DNA from: Thermoplasmata archaeon
GTDB taxonomy: Archaea > Thermoplasmatota > Thermoplasmata > Thermoplasmatales > GCA-001856825
Reading direction: 5' to 3'
Assembly: GCA_023256475.1 (NCBI GenBank)
Contig: JAGDXP010000024.1
Coordinates: 267 to 64,266 of the forward strand
DNA: 64,000 bases
Both the position numbers and the translations under genes were made by a program. The notes beneath the pieces are model-generated. The model had not been told where the DNA came from. It saw nothing but the letters and a program-made list of their open reading frames with translations, and ran no database searches. Of the stretch, positions 7,841 through 16,697 are shown piece after piece (within the stretch, counting starts at the first letter, position 1; each line of letters begins with the position of its first letter).

Positions 7841-8673
7841 TTAGCGTTAATGATCTTAAGAAGAGGTATGGAAATATCCATGCCCTTAAAGGCGTAACAT
7901 TGGATATTGATGATAAGGTAACTTCCATTATAGGAAGGAATGGAGCTGGCAAAACCACATTTATTAGAATCCTCTCAACACAGCTTAAGCCAACATCTGG
8001 CTCTGTTAAAATAAATGATCTTGACATTAACAAGGATGTCCAGAAGATAAGAAAAATAATACTCAGCATTCCTCAAGAAGCACAGCCCGTAGGTATAATG
8101 ACCCCCCTGGAGCATCTTGAGCTCTACCTTCTTGCCAGAGGGTACTCGCTTTCTGATGCAAGAAAGGAAGGCAGATATGCACTCGAAGAACTTGAAATGA
8201 GGGACTTTGAAAATGTGCCCTGTGATGAACTTTCTGGGGGAATGAAGAGGAAAGTATTTGTTGCCATGGCTCTTGCTTCAAGAGTGGAAATCGTATTCCT
8301 AGATGAACCCACGACAGGCCTTGATCCACTTTCCAGAATGGAAGTTTGGAACTCCATAAGGAAGCTTGATTCCAACATTATTCTAACCACTCATTACATG
8401 GAGGAGGCTTCAGAGCTTTCGGACAAGGTGGTGGTTTTTAGCGAAGGAAAGGTCGTGTCCAGGGGCACTGTGGATGAGTTGCTTGAACCATTCAAAGATA
8501 AGGTTAGAGTTGAAAAAACAGATGGAGAGGAATACGATGTGAAAATAGGAAAGCTTTCCATAAAGTATGTTCCGAAGCACATGGCACAGGAATATTTGTC
8601 AAGAGGCTATGATGTTAAAAACATAACTTTGGATGACCTTTTCATATCTAGGGGGATTACGCTTGAATCTTAG
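7837..8673 (+). CDS. ABC transporter ATP-binding subunit
   Basis: The 278-aa ATPase has Walker A GRNGAGKTT (about residue 34), the Q loop around SIPQEAQPVG, signature ELSGGMKRK, Walker B VEIVFLDEPTTGLDP and the switch His in ILTTHYMEEA. The C-terminal extension of about 60 residues is typical of ABC-2 type export ATPases (drug, antibiotic or polysaccharide efflux). It overlaps the regulator by 4 nt and the permease by about 11 nt, forming a three-gene regulator-ATPase-permease operon. The substrate cannot be told. Confidence 0.95.
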   Translation: MISVNDLKKRYGNIHALKGVTLDIDDKVTSIIGRNGAGKTTFIRILSTQLKPTSGSVKINDLDINKDVQKIRKIILSIPQEAQPVGIMTPLEHLELYLLARGYSLSDARKEGRYALEELEMRDFENVPCDELSGGMKRKVFVAMALASRVEIVFLDEPTTGLDPLSRMEVWNSIRKLDSNIILTTHYMEEASELSDKVVVFSEGKVVSRGTVDELLEPFKDKVRVEKTDGEEYDVKIGKLSIKYVPKHMAQEYLSRGYDVKNITLDDLFISRGITLES

Positions 8674-9382
8674 GTTTATTCTTGTTTTTGCTTATAATTA
8701 TGGATTAAAGTTCATTAAGAGAGGGCCTTCCTACCTAATAGCATCATTAGCCCTCCCATTATCGCTTCTCTTCCTTATATTCATTATTTCTGGGGGAAAA
8801 TTGTTACCTTATGCAATTATTGGAGGAGTTCTTTCAATCGTCACATCCAATGCCATCAATGGTGCAGCTGATGCAGCATTTTTCAGACTGCAGATAAGAT
8901 TCCAGGATCTCTTCGTGGCAAGCCCACTCACAAAGATGGATTACATGGCGGCATTAACAGCATCCTATTTTGTTTTCTCCTTGCCGGGAATAGTTTTGTA
9001 TGTGGCACTTGGCTTCATATTCCACATTCTCAACCTTCTGAAGCTTATTGTTCTTATAATTGTAATAATACTCATAACCCTATCCTTTACGAACCTAGCT
9101 TTTATAATAGCTGGTCTTCTTAGGCACATAAGGAATGTGTGGGGCATAACAGCCATTTTATCAATAATTGCAACTGTTCTTACCCCGACTTTCTACCCCT
9201 ATTTCATCATACCTAGAGATTTTCTCTTGATTTTGCTCATTTCTCCCATAACCCCCGCCTCCATCTTCCTACAGGGATATTTTGGATTGGCTCCCTATGA
9301 ACCTATTTCTATACCCATCCTCATAATTGAAACCATTGCCCTTATGATTCTAGGGAACATTTTCATAAGATGGAGGGAATAG
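8663..9382 (+). CDS. ABC-2 type permease
   Basis: A membrane protein of about 239 aa with six hydrophobic segments and the ABC-2 layout: an initial cytosolic segment, tandem helices (YLIASLALPLSLLFLIFII, LPYAIIGGVLSIVTSNAI), the amphipathic FRLQIRFQDLFVASPLTKMDY and a final helix ending in IRWRE. The track start at 8633 overlaps the ATPase gene by 41 nt. I prefer the in-frame TTG at 8663, which follows a GGGGGAT purine tract and yields a natural N terminus (MNLRFILVFAYNYG). It is the pore partner of the ATPase upstream. Confidence 0.88.
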   Translation: MNLRFILVFAYNYGLKFIKRGPSYLIASLALPLSLLFLIFIISGGKLLPYAIIGGVLSIVTSNAINGAADAAFFRLQIRFQDLFVASPLTKMDYMAALTASYFVFSLPGIVLYVALGFIFHILNLLKLIVLIIVIILITLSFTNLAFIIAGLLRHIRNVWGITAILSIIATVLTPTFYPYFIIPRDFLLILLISPITPASIFLQGYFGLAPYEPISIPILIIETIALMILGNIFIRWRE

Positions 9383-9422
9383 GTAGCATAAAATATATCT
9401 CTTAATATCTGTTTTCTATTCC

Positions 9423-9732
9423 GCCGGGCTTGGCCGGGAGGTTAGGCGTCTCCTACTACCCGAAATCGTCTATACGCGGGGGCGACAGCCGGCCCAGAAG
9501 GCAACTCTTCATGGTTCCCTCTCATGGATCCTATGAGGCTCTGTCCCTCTGGATCCTGGTACCGCATACCTCTCTTGGAGGAGAGGGGTGTGCGGATGAT
9601 CACGGAAACCCCGCCAGGACCGGAAGGGAGCAACGGTAACGTGGACCATGGATGCTGGAGGGGGAGCGGGGCCGAGGAGAAGTGAGCCAAAGGAGCCATG
9701 ATAGAGACCTTCGAAGCCGGTGGCCCGGCATA
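9423..9732 (+). ncRNA. Archaeal SRP (7S) RNA
   Basis: A GC-rich block in an AT-rich setting. The ends pair (GCCGGGC at 9423 with GCCCGG(C) near 9729), closing one long RNA of about 308 nt. The helix 8 hallmark is present: ACGGAAACCCCGCCAGG, ACCGGAAGGGAGCAACGG, with the asymmetric loop and GGAA tetraloop that bind SRP54. The three ORFs listed in this interval are chance frames through the RNA. It lies directly after the ABC permease and just before the HD-domain gene. Exact ends are estimated from the pairing. Confidence 0.93.
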
Positions 9733-9756
9733 AATAAAATAGCATAGTTTTATTTA

Positions 9757-10881
9757 TTGAAAATTCATATTCCATCATTGACTGATGAGAAAATCATTAA
9801 TGATTCCATTTTCGGTTCAGTAAGGTTATCAAAACTCGCATCTTCCATTATAGAAACCAGAGAGTTCCAGAGGTTGAATGGAATAAAGCAGCTGGGACTA
9901 ACCTATCTTGTTTTTCCGGGTGCGAATCACACAAGGTTTGAGCACTCCATTGGAACCTATTACCTTGCACAGCAGCTTGGAAGTAAAATAGGACTAAGTG
10001 ATGAAGAAGTTGAAAGAGTTTCCATAGCAGGCTTACTGCATGATGTGGGCCATCCCCCTTATTCTCATTCAGGCGAGGAGGCAATGCAAGATAAGTACGG
10101 AGTAGATCATCTTGGAGTTACGTTAAAGATAATCGAGGGTGAACTTGGTCATGAAATTTCAAATGCCATGAATGATGATTTTAGAGAGTCCATAATCAAT
10201 ATTCTTAAAGGTAAAGCTGGCGTATTGAGCAAGATAGTTTCAGGGCACGGCGATATGGATCAGCTGGATTATCTTTCCAGAGATTCGAAATACACCGGTG
10301 TTGCACTTGGAGTTGTTGATATAACTAGGATAATAAACACCATGGATGTTGAAGACAATCAGCTTTGCGTTGATGAGAAGGGTTTACCTGCTATTGAGGG
10401 GTTAATGATTGCCAGGATGCTCATGTATAGAAGCGTTTATAGGCACAGGATAGCTTTGATAGGATCTGCCCTGATAAATAAGGCACTGGAAAGGATGAAC
10501 ATGGACCTGGAAGAATTGATGGAAATGAATGACTGCGATTTTTTAGCCAGGATGAAGGTAGAAACGCCAGAAATATACGAATCAATTAAATATAGAAAAA
10601 TTCCAAGGGGGTATATTTTAAGAATATCTGAAAAACAATATAGGGAAATTGTTCATGACATGGGAGACCTAATCATAGCTTCAAGATTTTACGCATCACC
10701 ATATAAGCCTCAGGGTTTGAAGATAATTACGAAGAAGGGGCTGGTTGATATTAACCAGGTGTCCGCTGTGCTTTCGTTTTTAGAGAAAGAACTTCACGAT
10801 GAAGCTCTCATTGCTTTTTACAGCGAAAATGAGCCTGAAATCAGAAAATACCTTGAAGGTAGAAATATTGAACCCATGTAA
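9757..10881 (+). CDS. HD-superfamily phosphohydrolase
   Basis: A 374-aa protein with the HD-domain metal ligands: NHTRFEHSIGTYYLAQQLG (first His), ISIAGLLHDVGHPPYSHSGE (HD and following His) and DMDQLDYLSRDSKYTGVALG (last Asp). The pattern is that of dNTP triphosphohydrolase-like and related archaeal HD proteins, so hydrolysis of a nucleotide phosphate is likely; the substrate is not determined. The start is a TTG, about 22 nt after ATAAATAAAAT. The next gene starts 10 nt after its stop. Confidence 0.9.
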   Translation: MKIHIPSLTDEKIINDSIFGSVRLSKLASSIIETREFQRLNGIKQLGLTYLVFPGANHTRFEHSIGTYYLAQQLGSKIGLSDEEVERVSIAGLLHDVGHPPYSHSGEEAMQDKYGVDHLGVTLKIIEGELGHEISNAMNDDFRESIINILKGKAGVLSKIVSGHGDMDQLDYLSRDSKYTGVALGVVDITRIINTMDVEDNQLCVDEKGLPAIEGLMIARMLMYRSVYRHRIALIGSALINKALERMNMDLEELMEMNDCDFLARMKVETPEIYESIKYRKIPRGYILRISEKQYREIVHDMGDLIIASRFYASPYKPQGLKIITKKGLVDINQVSAVLSFLEKELHDEALIAFYSENEPEIRKYLEGRNIEPM

Positions 10882-10891
10882 GTGAGACTCA

Positions 10892-11446
10892 ATGCTAAAA
10901 GCCATTGGTGAAAGATCTAGGGAAATAATAGTTTCGGATAATTTCAATTATTTAAAGGGAGAGGACAAGGTGGTTTATGTTTGCTTCCTCCCTGAAATCA
11001 CCGGAGAGGAGGAGAACTTCCTCATAAAAAATAAGAATAATTTCATTATTTTTATATTCCCCATGGGGGATCCTTCGCTTTCAAAGGTTAGGGAAAGTCA
11101 GGAGATATTAAATAGGATATCCAGAAGGGATTCCTACCTGGTCCTTCGTGAGGATGTAATAAACAGATTTCCATACTTCAGCCTGAAGAAAATAGTTGAA
11201 ACCAGGAATCATCTCATATACCTATTCCATGAAGCCTTCCTGGCTGATTATGATCATCTCATTGGCAAGGTTTTGAAAGGAATAGGCTATGGCAGCATCA
11301 GGTATTCGCCCGATCAAGCTTTGGAGGATGCAAGGAGAACTCCGTGGTACGTCCCTGGGAATGAGATTGTATATTCCTTTTCGAAATACAACATCGGTCT
11401 CAACATTGGAATAGATTTGAATGAAATAATGGTTGTAACTTACTGA
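10892..11446 (+). CDS. Hypothetical protein paired with the HD protein
   Basis: A 184-aa mixed alpha/beta protein that I do not recognise. It has a hydrophobic strand pattern (DKVVYVCFLPEI, NNFIIFIFPMGD), a helical middle, and LADYDHLIGKVLKGIGYGSIRYSPDQALEDARRTPWYVPG toward the end. There is no signal peptide or membrane helix. It starts 10 nt after the HD phosphohydrolase stop and is probably co-transcribed with it. It is the last intact core gene before the insertion-sequence island. Confidence 0.7.
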   Translation: MLKAIGERSREIIVSDNFNYLKGEDKVVYVCFLPEITGEEENFLIKNKNNFIIFIFPMGDPSLSKVRESQEILNRISRRDSYLVLREDVINRFPYFSLKKIVETRNHLIYLFHEAFLADYDHLIGKVLKGIGYGSIRYSPDQALEDARRTPWYVPGNEIVYSFSKYNIGLNIGIDLNEIMVVTY

Positions 11447-11559
11447 AATTTTGAAATTGTTCCTGTGAATTTTTATTTCTCTCCCTTAAATATTCGAAAC
11501 TTCAATTCATCTTGAAATAACCATCGGAAAAAGTTTAGAAAACAATGGGTCAGTCAGCT

Positions 11560-11820
11560 ACGCCTCACTAAAGCTTCGGAGCTTGTTGCTGGTCTCCCCT
11601 CACCCTTGAGTGGAGATTCATGCAACCGCAACGATTGGTTGGCTGACGTTCCCTTGCTGGGGAAGGAGGTTGTCCATTGCCCCTTTCTGGCATGGCTCCA
11701 CAGCCTATTTCCAGCAGAGGGCTTGAGGCAGTATATCCCTTCTCCTTGCGGAAGACATGTAACTGGAACCGATGTCCATAATGCCCATCTTCAACCGTTT
11801 TTTCTTCGCAAAGCATAAGT
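11560..11820 (-). mobile_element. Probable OrfB/TnpB 3' relic of an IS200/IS605-type element
   Basis: This interval is clearly richer in G+C than its surroundings and holds only broken frames. One minus frame ends SLRLHESPLKGEGRPATSSEALVRRS and another reads DGHYGHRFQLHVFRKEKG; both resemble the poorly conserved tails that follow the zinc ribbon in archaeal OrfB proteins. The diagnostic C-x-x-C zinc ribbon and the RDVNAA motif are absent, so if the call is right only the 3' end, where omega-RNA would be encoded, survives. The identification is weak. Confidence 0.35.
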
Positions 11821-11999
11821 GCGTTACCATCTCAGGTGTGGGCATCAATATTAAATCAGAAAAGATGGCATTCTAAAAAGATCTTCCATTGAGGAAGTGC
11901 GTGTATCTCTTCTCTGAAAGTCGGAGTCTTAATGCTTCCACAGATCCCTGACTTTTCCGATAATATATACACGACATACATGTAATACACAAGGTCAAT

Positions 12000-12830
12000 C
12001 AACAGAATACTGAAGGAAGAGACTGATAGAAAAGTACTACTACAGGGTGGAAGGATACAAGGAAGGGAAAAGGTGACGCAGAGGGTTTTCAAATACCTTG
12101 GCATGAATCCAAACCGCATCACAATGAACGTAGATGCTGGAACCACAGCAAACATCTCTTCCATAACACTACACATACCATCACAGGCCAAGGTTGCAAG
12201 AATGCTCATGAGGGCTGGCATTCAAGTAAGGAGAAAGCGAGGAACTGTATCTATTATCTATGACCACCTTTTTAAGAGGCATATCACCAGGATCGAATGA
12301 AAGGACTATAGATCTCGGGCCTGTAAAATCATGCCCTATATGCGGCTCTCCAACCGTTATCAAGAAAACAGTAAACAGGATGGTCAAGACAGTCTCAGGC
12401 ATCGTAGTCGTGGGAGAGCACATATCCTCATGTCCCATACACAGGAAAAATCTGAGGCCTAAAAGAATGATGTCATAGCGCACATCATACGGTTCTTATT
12501 TTGTAGTGCGCAAAGGTATGTTAAGGTGCTTTCACCACAAACAGGGGAAGGAGATCATAAGGGAACTTAGGTCGAAGGGACTCAGTTTCAGGAAGATGGT
12601 AGATGATTTCAGGGAGCCGTATTCGGTGGATATCCCCTATGCTACCCCACAGCAATACTTCAAGTAGACACTACAGAAAAATGCTAACGGATATCAGATC
12701 GGGAATGAATCGAGCATATGCGAAACGAAGCCTTTCAATGGAATACAACTTGGCACAAGTCAGGAGGCAAGCAAAACTCAAACTCATACTGGGGATGCTC
12801 AGGGACTAAATACGGAGATAGGTTAAATCA
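12000..12830 (+). pseudogene. Degraded transposase, several frames
   Basis: On the + strand a frame reads KYYYRVEGYKEGKRVTQRVFKYLGMNPNRI, the N-terminal leader of a transposase type in which a Y-R-V-E-x-Y...K-x-R-V-x-Q-R-V-x-K-Y-L-G opening precedes the DDE core. It is followed in a shifted frame by a zinc-binding stretch (VKSCPICGSPTVIKK ... HISSCPIHRKN) and then by HHKQGKEIIRELRSKGLSFRKMVDDF, a helix-turn-helix-like region. Stops and shifts break it throughout, and no catalytic core is left. It may be one mosaic or two nested relics. The overlapping minus ORFs are shadows. Confidence 0.55.
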
Positions 12831-12918
12831 GTTCACAAGGTTATCTATCCTGGATTCGAGAATGAAGACCTGAGAAAGGATCCATTGCACGATAGATTAC
12901 CTTAGAGAATATAAAGAA

Positions 12919-13221
12919 ATGACACCTGAGCAAAGATTCGAACAGAATTTAAAATCGGTAAATCGGGCACGCAAGTATATGAATTGGAGCATCACATATA
13001 GCTCTGTTAATGCTCCTGTTTCGTTGGATAGCATTCTTAATTCTGAAGTATGGCTTCATAAGCTAATGCTCCTGACTCTTATAACAATATATATTATTAT
13101 GTGGACAGTCCCGGGAACATTTTTTATCTTGCCTCTACCCTTATTGTTGAGGGCTATGCTCACCATAATTATCCATCAGGTCCCCTGTTATCGTAATGTA
13201 TATCAGTACATGGCAGTTTGA
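12919..13221 (+). CDS. Short ORF in the IS island, possibly part of a broken secreted-protein gene
   Basis: A 100-aa ORF whose first part (LKSVNRARKYMNWSITYSSVNAPVSLDS) and hydrophobic second part do not fit one protein. After residue 55 the +2 shifted frame reads ANAPDSYNNIYYYVDSPGNIFYLASTLIVEGYAHHNYPSGPLLS, which has the composition of a secreted Thermoplasmata protein, so a frameshift near 13050 in an old gene is plausible. I see no family match. From 13222 to 13498 there is nothing recognisable. Confidence 0.25.
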   Translation: MTPEQRFEQNLKSVNRARKYMNWSITYSSVNAPVSLDSILNSEVWLHKLMLLTLITIYIIMWTVPGTFFILPLPLLLRAMLTIIIHQVPCYRNVYQYMAV

Positions 13222-13498
13222 AACATTTTCAATTTCATGTCTTATGACCTTGTATAATCCGTAATCTTTAATAATTTAACATCTGGGATAACAAAGACAC
13301 TCAGTTAAGAGATAATATGCATAACACCGGTATACAATTTGTCAGTCATTTTCAGTTCTCCGATACAGCTTAGCTTGCTAACAATATACAAGCATTCTTG
13401 TTTGTGGAATTAGGATAGTTGAAAGGAAATGGGATAGGTGGTATGCCTAAACCGGTCAATTTTATCATCATTTTGAGGTGGGAAGTTGAAGTAGTTGT

Positions 13499-14269
13499 TC
13501 ATCTCAGTCTGCTGATATCTCCAAGAAATAATTCAGGTGCTGGATAAGTTGGAACAGAGGATGCGCCAGAAGAGGATAAATATTTGCCCTCAACGTAATT
13601 TATTACCTGCGATATGTTGCTAGCCTCGCTTACTACTTGGTCATGGAAGGCATTTTGTGACTTGGAGAGATTGTAACACTGGCTCCAGCTCATGTTGGAT
13701 AATGGGTATGGAGAGACGGCCGAACCTATATGCAGGTACATCCCCCCTATGAGGAGGAATGGGATTGAACCGCTTGGATCGTATTCTCTGAAGAGCTGGC
13801 TTTCTGTAGAGTTAAGTGATTGAAGCTTCTGATCCCAAGAAGTGCTTGTAAGCTCCACTTCCACAAAGGAAACCTGACTGCTCTCCAAGGTGGCATTGGC
13901 GAAAGTATATCCCGGAACCTTTGGAATCGAATCGGTGGCATTGGAAATCACTGGGGAAAGACCGTTCCACGTACCATACTGAGCAAGAGCATAAACAATA
14001 CTCCAGCTCTCGGCAGCACAAAAGGGGCAAGCTTCTGCACCTATGAACAAAATTACAATTCGGCCGCTTTCTGTTAGAATGGAATTGGATACAAGGATGA
14101 AATCCCCTATGGCTTTCTCATTTTGAATTGAATTGGATGAGCTCTCACTTTGAACGATAGTTATAAATGCAGCTACAGTGATTACTATAATTGCAGTTAG
14201 TACAATGGCTTTCTTCCACTCTGTTCTGTTTTGCACCTTCTTACCCTTCAATTTCGATTGATTTTTCAT
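13499..14269 (-). CDS. DUF929-type thioredoxin-like membrane-anchored protein
   Basis: A 256-aa protein with a basic N terminus, one transmembrane helix (residues 21-40) and an outer domain matching the archaeal DUF929 family. The segment IVILFIGAEACPFCAAESWSIVYAL holds a thioredoxin-like CPFC motif near residue 82, and YDPSGSIPFLLIGGMYLHIGSA carries the cis-Pro-type loop. Such proteins are presumed thiol-disulfide oxidoreductases at the outer face of the membrane. It is the last gene of a three-gene minus-strand cassette whose first product has four extracellular cysteines, so it probably forms disulfides in its neighbours. Insertion-sequence relics flank the cassette on both sides. Confidence 0.85.
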   Translation of the reverse strand: MKNQSKLKGKKVQNRTEWKKAIVLTAIIVITVAAFITIVQSESSSNSIQNEKAIGDFILVSNSILTESGRIVILFIGAEACPFCAAESWSIVYALAQYGTWNGLSPVISNATDSIPKVPGYTFANATLESSQVSFVEVELTSTSWDQKLQSLNSTESQLFREYDPSGSIPFLLIGGMYLHIGSAVSPYPLSNMSWSQCYNLSKSQNAFHDQVVSEASNISQVINYVEGKYLSSSGASSVPTYPAPELFLGDISRLR

Positions 14270-14296
14270 TTTAGCACCCTACTTGATCACTAGGAA

Positions 14297-14905
14297 TTAT
14301 GAGTCTCGATTTCTTGGATATTCATTCCTGTACCCAAAGTATACAAGTAGGAGAGTCCCACCGACAACTAACGCTAACAAGAGCATTATCCCTAATATTA
14401 TAGAGACCTGCATATCCTGCATATTCCTGATGGAACTGTTGGAATAAAAATTGAGGAACCATAATATCGAAACATTACTGTATCCGAAAACTGTTGAGTT
14501 TCCACCGTCTACCAGAAAGCTTGTTCCGTTCAGGTCACACGTATATCCCCTTACTGGATTTAGATGCCATGAATAAGGGGTCGATGAATTCGGCAAATAG
14601 AAAACGATGAGATCGTTATTTGATTCATGGGTTATTGAGGTATTATTTGAACTGGACGTGATTGTAATTGACCAGATGGTTCCGTTGGGAAGACCTTGTT
14701 CTACAAACATCTGTCCGTAAAGTCTAGCACTGATAGATGGTGGGTAGGTAGCTTGTCCAGGAGCCTCTACCGTAATTTGGCTATCAGTCGAGATCATAAA
14801 ACCTGAGAAGGAGGCAACCGGGCTAAGTATCCCAAGTATTATAAGCATTGTACAAAGTATTGAAAAAAATTTGGTACGAAAATAGTATATCTCCATTCTA
14901 GCCAC
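14297..14905 (-). CDS. Secreted protein with GLPxGTxW domain and C-terminal anchor
   Basis: The 202-aa protein has an N-terminal signal-like helix (FFSILCTMLIILGILSPVASFSG), an outer domain with many N-x-S/T sequons and the motif MFVEQGLPNGTIWSITI, and a C-terminal helix (residues 168-191) followed by a basic tail. The GLPxGTxWxxxI motif also recurs four times in the 1022-aa surface protein of this window. One extracellular Cys is present (RGYTCDLNG). It is the middle gene of the DUF929 cassette, 3 nt after the previous stop. Function unknown. Confidence 0.75.
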   Translation of the reverse strand: MARMEIYYFRTKFFSILCTMLIILGILSPVASFSGFMISTDSQITVEAPGQATYPPSISARLYGQMFVEQGLPNGTIWSITITSSSNNTSITHESNNDLIVFYLPNSSTPYSWHLNPVRGYTCDLNGTSFLVDGGNSTVFGYSNVSILWFLNFYSNSSIRNMQDMQVSIILGIMLLLALVVGGTLLLVYFGYRNEYPRNRDS

Positions 14906-14908
14906 CTC

Positions 14909-15808
14909 TTAGCAAGCACTATACCTAAATGCAAAGCCTGGATTAGCTTGTCCACTAAGAGGTGAGTACTCCCAGGTACCATAAACGCCGTTTGTTATTG
15001 TGTATGTGTAAACCGTAGATTTAGAGCTCCCTTGTGTGATTGTTAGCTCTCCGGAAACGTCATAGTTTGGTATAGTTATGAAACCTTCGATCCAGTTTGA
15101 TGCACTAACGGTTATAGTTTCCCCGTAACCTACATTGCAGTTTGCAAAGTAACCGTATAATGCACTAGAGTTAAAGTCCAGCAAGCCAAATATGACTGAA
15201 GGATAGGAAATATGATTATGATAGAACACCATATTAAAAGAGGTGGGGACTTTATTATCCACTTGGCTTCCAGGAGGCAGAAGTTGATCTATCTGTACAG
15301 CATTTCCGTTGAACCATGCTGAGGTTATCCTCGCTGTATAAGAGGCCCTGCAAGGGTTATTATTTCCAATTCCTATTTTCCATACTGTTGTGAGCTTGTA
15401 AGTAGTCCAGTTGGCAAGTTCAAAAAGCCCTACCACAGCGCCATTTGAAGCTGATATTGAATCAGTTAACCATTTCGTCGTGGTAGAAGTAAGGGGAAAA
15501 TCTGCCGTGAATTCAAAGGAAAATGATCCCCAGGACCTGACGCTACTTGAACCCGTTGAATTTCCACCATAAGGAGATGTGAGTAGTAACACCGGTGTCC
15601 ACAGTGTCTGGGGTGGACCTACCTGGCTCATTTCGCAATATTCGTAATGTCCGTCAAAACTGGGAGAAACTGCTGCAAGAGGAAAAAACATATTAGACAT
15701 TGCTATTACCAAGACTATAATTGGTATGATAATAAAAAAGAAAGTAATCCTTTTAAAAGTCTTCGGTTTTTCTTCAATTTTAGATACCGTAGACTTTTTT
15801 AGTTTCAC
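14909..15808 (-). CDS. Secreted protein with four cysteines, unknown
   Basis: A 299-aa protein with a basic cytosolic tail, one N-terminal transmembrane helix (residues 23-48, ITFFFIIIPIIVLVIAMSNMFF) and a beta-rich outer domain. The four cysteines (HYEYCEMSQ, NNPCRASY, FANCNVGYG and the terminal YSAC) all fall outside the membrane, enough for two disulfides. It heads the three-gene cassette with the GLP-domain protein and the CPFC-containing DUF929 protein. I recognise no family; adhesin, toxin or envelope component are all possible. The promoter probably lies in the AT-rich stretch 15809-15840. Confidence 0.75.
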   Translation of the reverse strand: MKLKKSTVSKIEEKPKTFKRITFFFIIIPIIVLVIAMSNMFFPLAAVSPSFDGHYEYCEMSQVGPPQTLWTPVLLLTSPYGGNSTGSSSVRSWGSFSFEFTADFPLTSTTTKWLTDSISASNGAVVGLFELANWTTYKLTTVWKIGIGNNNPCRASYTARITSAWFNGNAVQIDQLLPPGSQVDNKVPTSFNMVFYHNHISYPSVIFGLLDFNSSALYGYFANCNVGYGETITVSASNWIEGFITIPNYDVSGELTITQGSSKSTVYTYTITNGVYGTWEYSPLSGQANPGFAFRYSAC

Positions 15809-15852
15809 ATATATTTAATTTATGCTCTTATTAAACTCTTTTGTCCACTATG

Positions 15853-16194
15853 TCACAGGATATGCGTAAATCCCGGATACCTTGTGCTGAAGAACATTCC
15901 ACTCAACTCATCACTGCATTTAAAAAATCCATTAAGAACTCCACGAGAATACCGATATTCTAGTTCTGCCACCCTCAGATAAACGATCTTGAGTGCTGAT
16001 TTCCCTTTCAGAATGAAATCCATTGCCTTTATATGTCTTCTCACCTCCTTGGTCATTCTTTCAATGATGTTCCTGCTTTGTATTGAACTTCTTATTGCCT
16101 GGGGATACTGGAAGTAGGTGAACAGATGGTTCATCTTATTCTCCGGGTTGTATAACTGCCCCGGATATTCCTTTCTCCACTGAGCCATTAACAT
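15853..16194 (-). pseudogene. IS256-family transposase, C-terminal fragment
   Basis: A 113-aa fragment with the C-terminal signature of IS256 (mutator-type) transposases: QWRKEYPGQLYNPENKMNHLFTYFQYPQAIRSSIQSRNIIERMTKEVRRHIKAMDF, in which the N-x-IER-x-x-x-E-x-RR block holds the catalytic Glu. The DDE aspartates and the whole N-terminal two thirds are missing. It sits just upstream of the secreted-protein cassette and back to back with the IS66-like fragment. Confidence 0.8.
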
Positions 16195-16229
16195 GCTGGC
16201 CTGGCCAGCATATCCCCCTAGTGTAAGGC

Positions 16230-16520
16230 ATGAACACCCTCTTTATCTCCCCTATATCTGCAATTTATCTGATTCACTCACCTATGACTCAAACTTCCCT
16301 GAAGAGTGTATGGTACAGAGCTGGAAGTCCGGTCACTGAATACCTTTCTAATTTCATCAAACGCAGGAATGAGCGGCTGCTCCGATTTATTGTAGATCCT
16401 AACGTGGAACCGACAAACAACATGGCTGAAAGAGCATTTAGACCTCCAGTGATAGATAGGAAGGCCTCTTGAGGTAAAAGATCACCATGTGGATCACTTA
16501 CTATTCATTTAGGTTGATGT
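16230..16520 (+). pseudogene. IS66-like transposase fragment
   Basis: The + frame ends LLRFIVDPNVEPTNNMAERAFRPPVIDRKAS, then a TGA, then GKRSPCGSLTIHLG in the same frame. This is the IS66-type motif D-P-x-x-x-P-T-N-N-x-A-E-R-A-x-R-P-x-V-x-x-R-K-x-S-G-G with the first G (GGA) turned into TGA. The catalytic Glu of the AER triplet is kept, but the upstream core is lost. From 16521 to the pepQ start there is only AT-rich sequence without a gene. Confidence 0.75.
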
Positions 16521-16697
16521 GCACGCACAACTGATCAGTAATCATTGAGGGAAGTCCGTGTATCTAATCGCTAAAGATGTTTAAATTTACAACTTCCTCC
16601 CAAACCCCTAACTTTTCTAAAATTTTACTAGAGACTAGACCCTAAAGGCTCTGCATCAATGACATAAAATAAATTAATCAATAACTCCTTTACATGC

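Noticed and set aside
8063-8390. Two minus-strand ORFs inside the ABC ATPase gene
   Set aside because: Shadows of conserved Walker and signature regions on the + strand.
9430-9778. Three ORFs (9430-9639, 9442-9699, 9509-9778) in the GC-rich block
   Set aside because: The block is the SRP RNA, shown by end pairing and the helix 8 motif; GC-rich structured RNA produces long chance frames.
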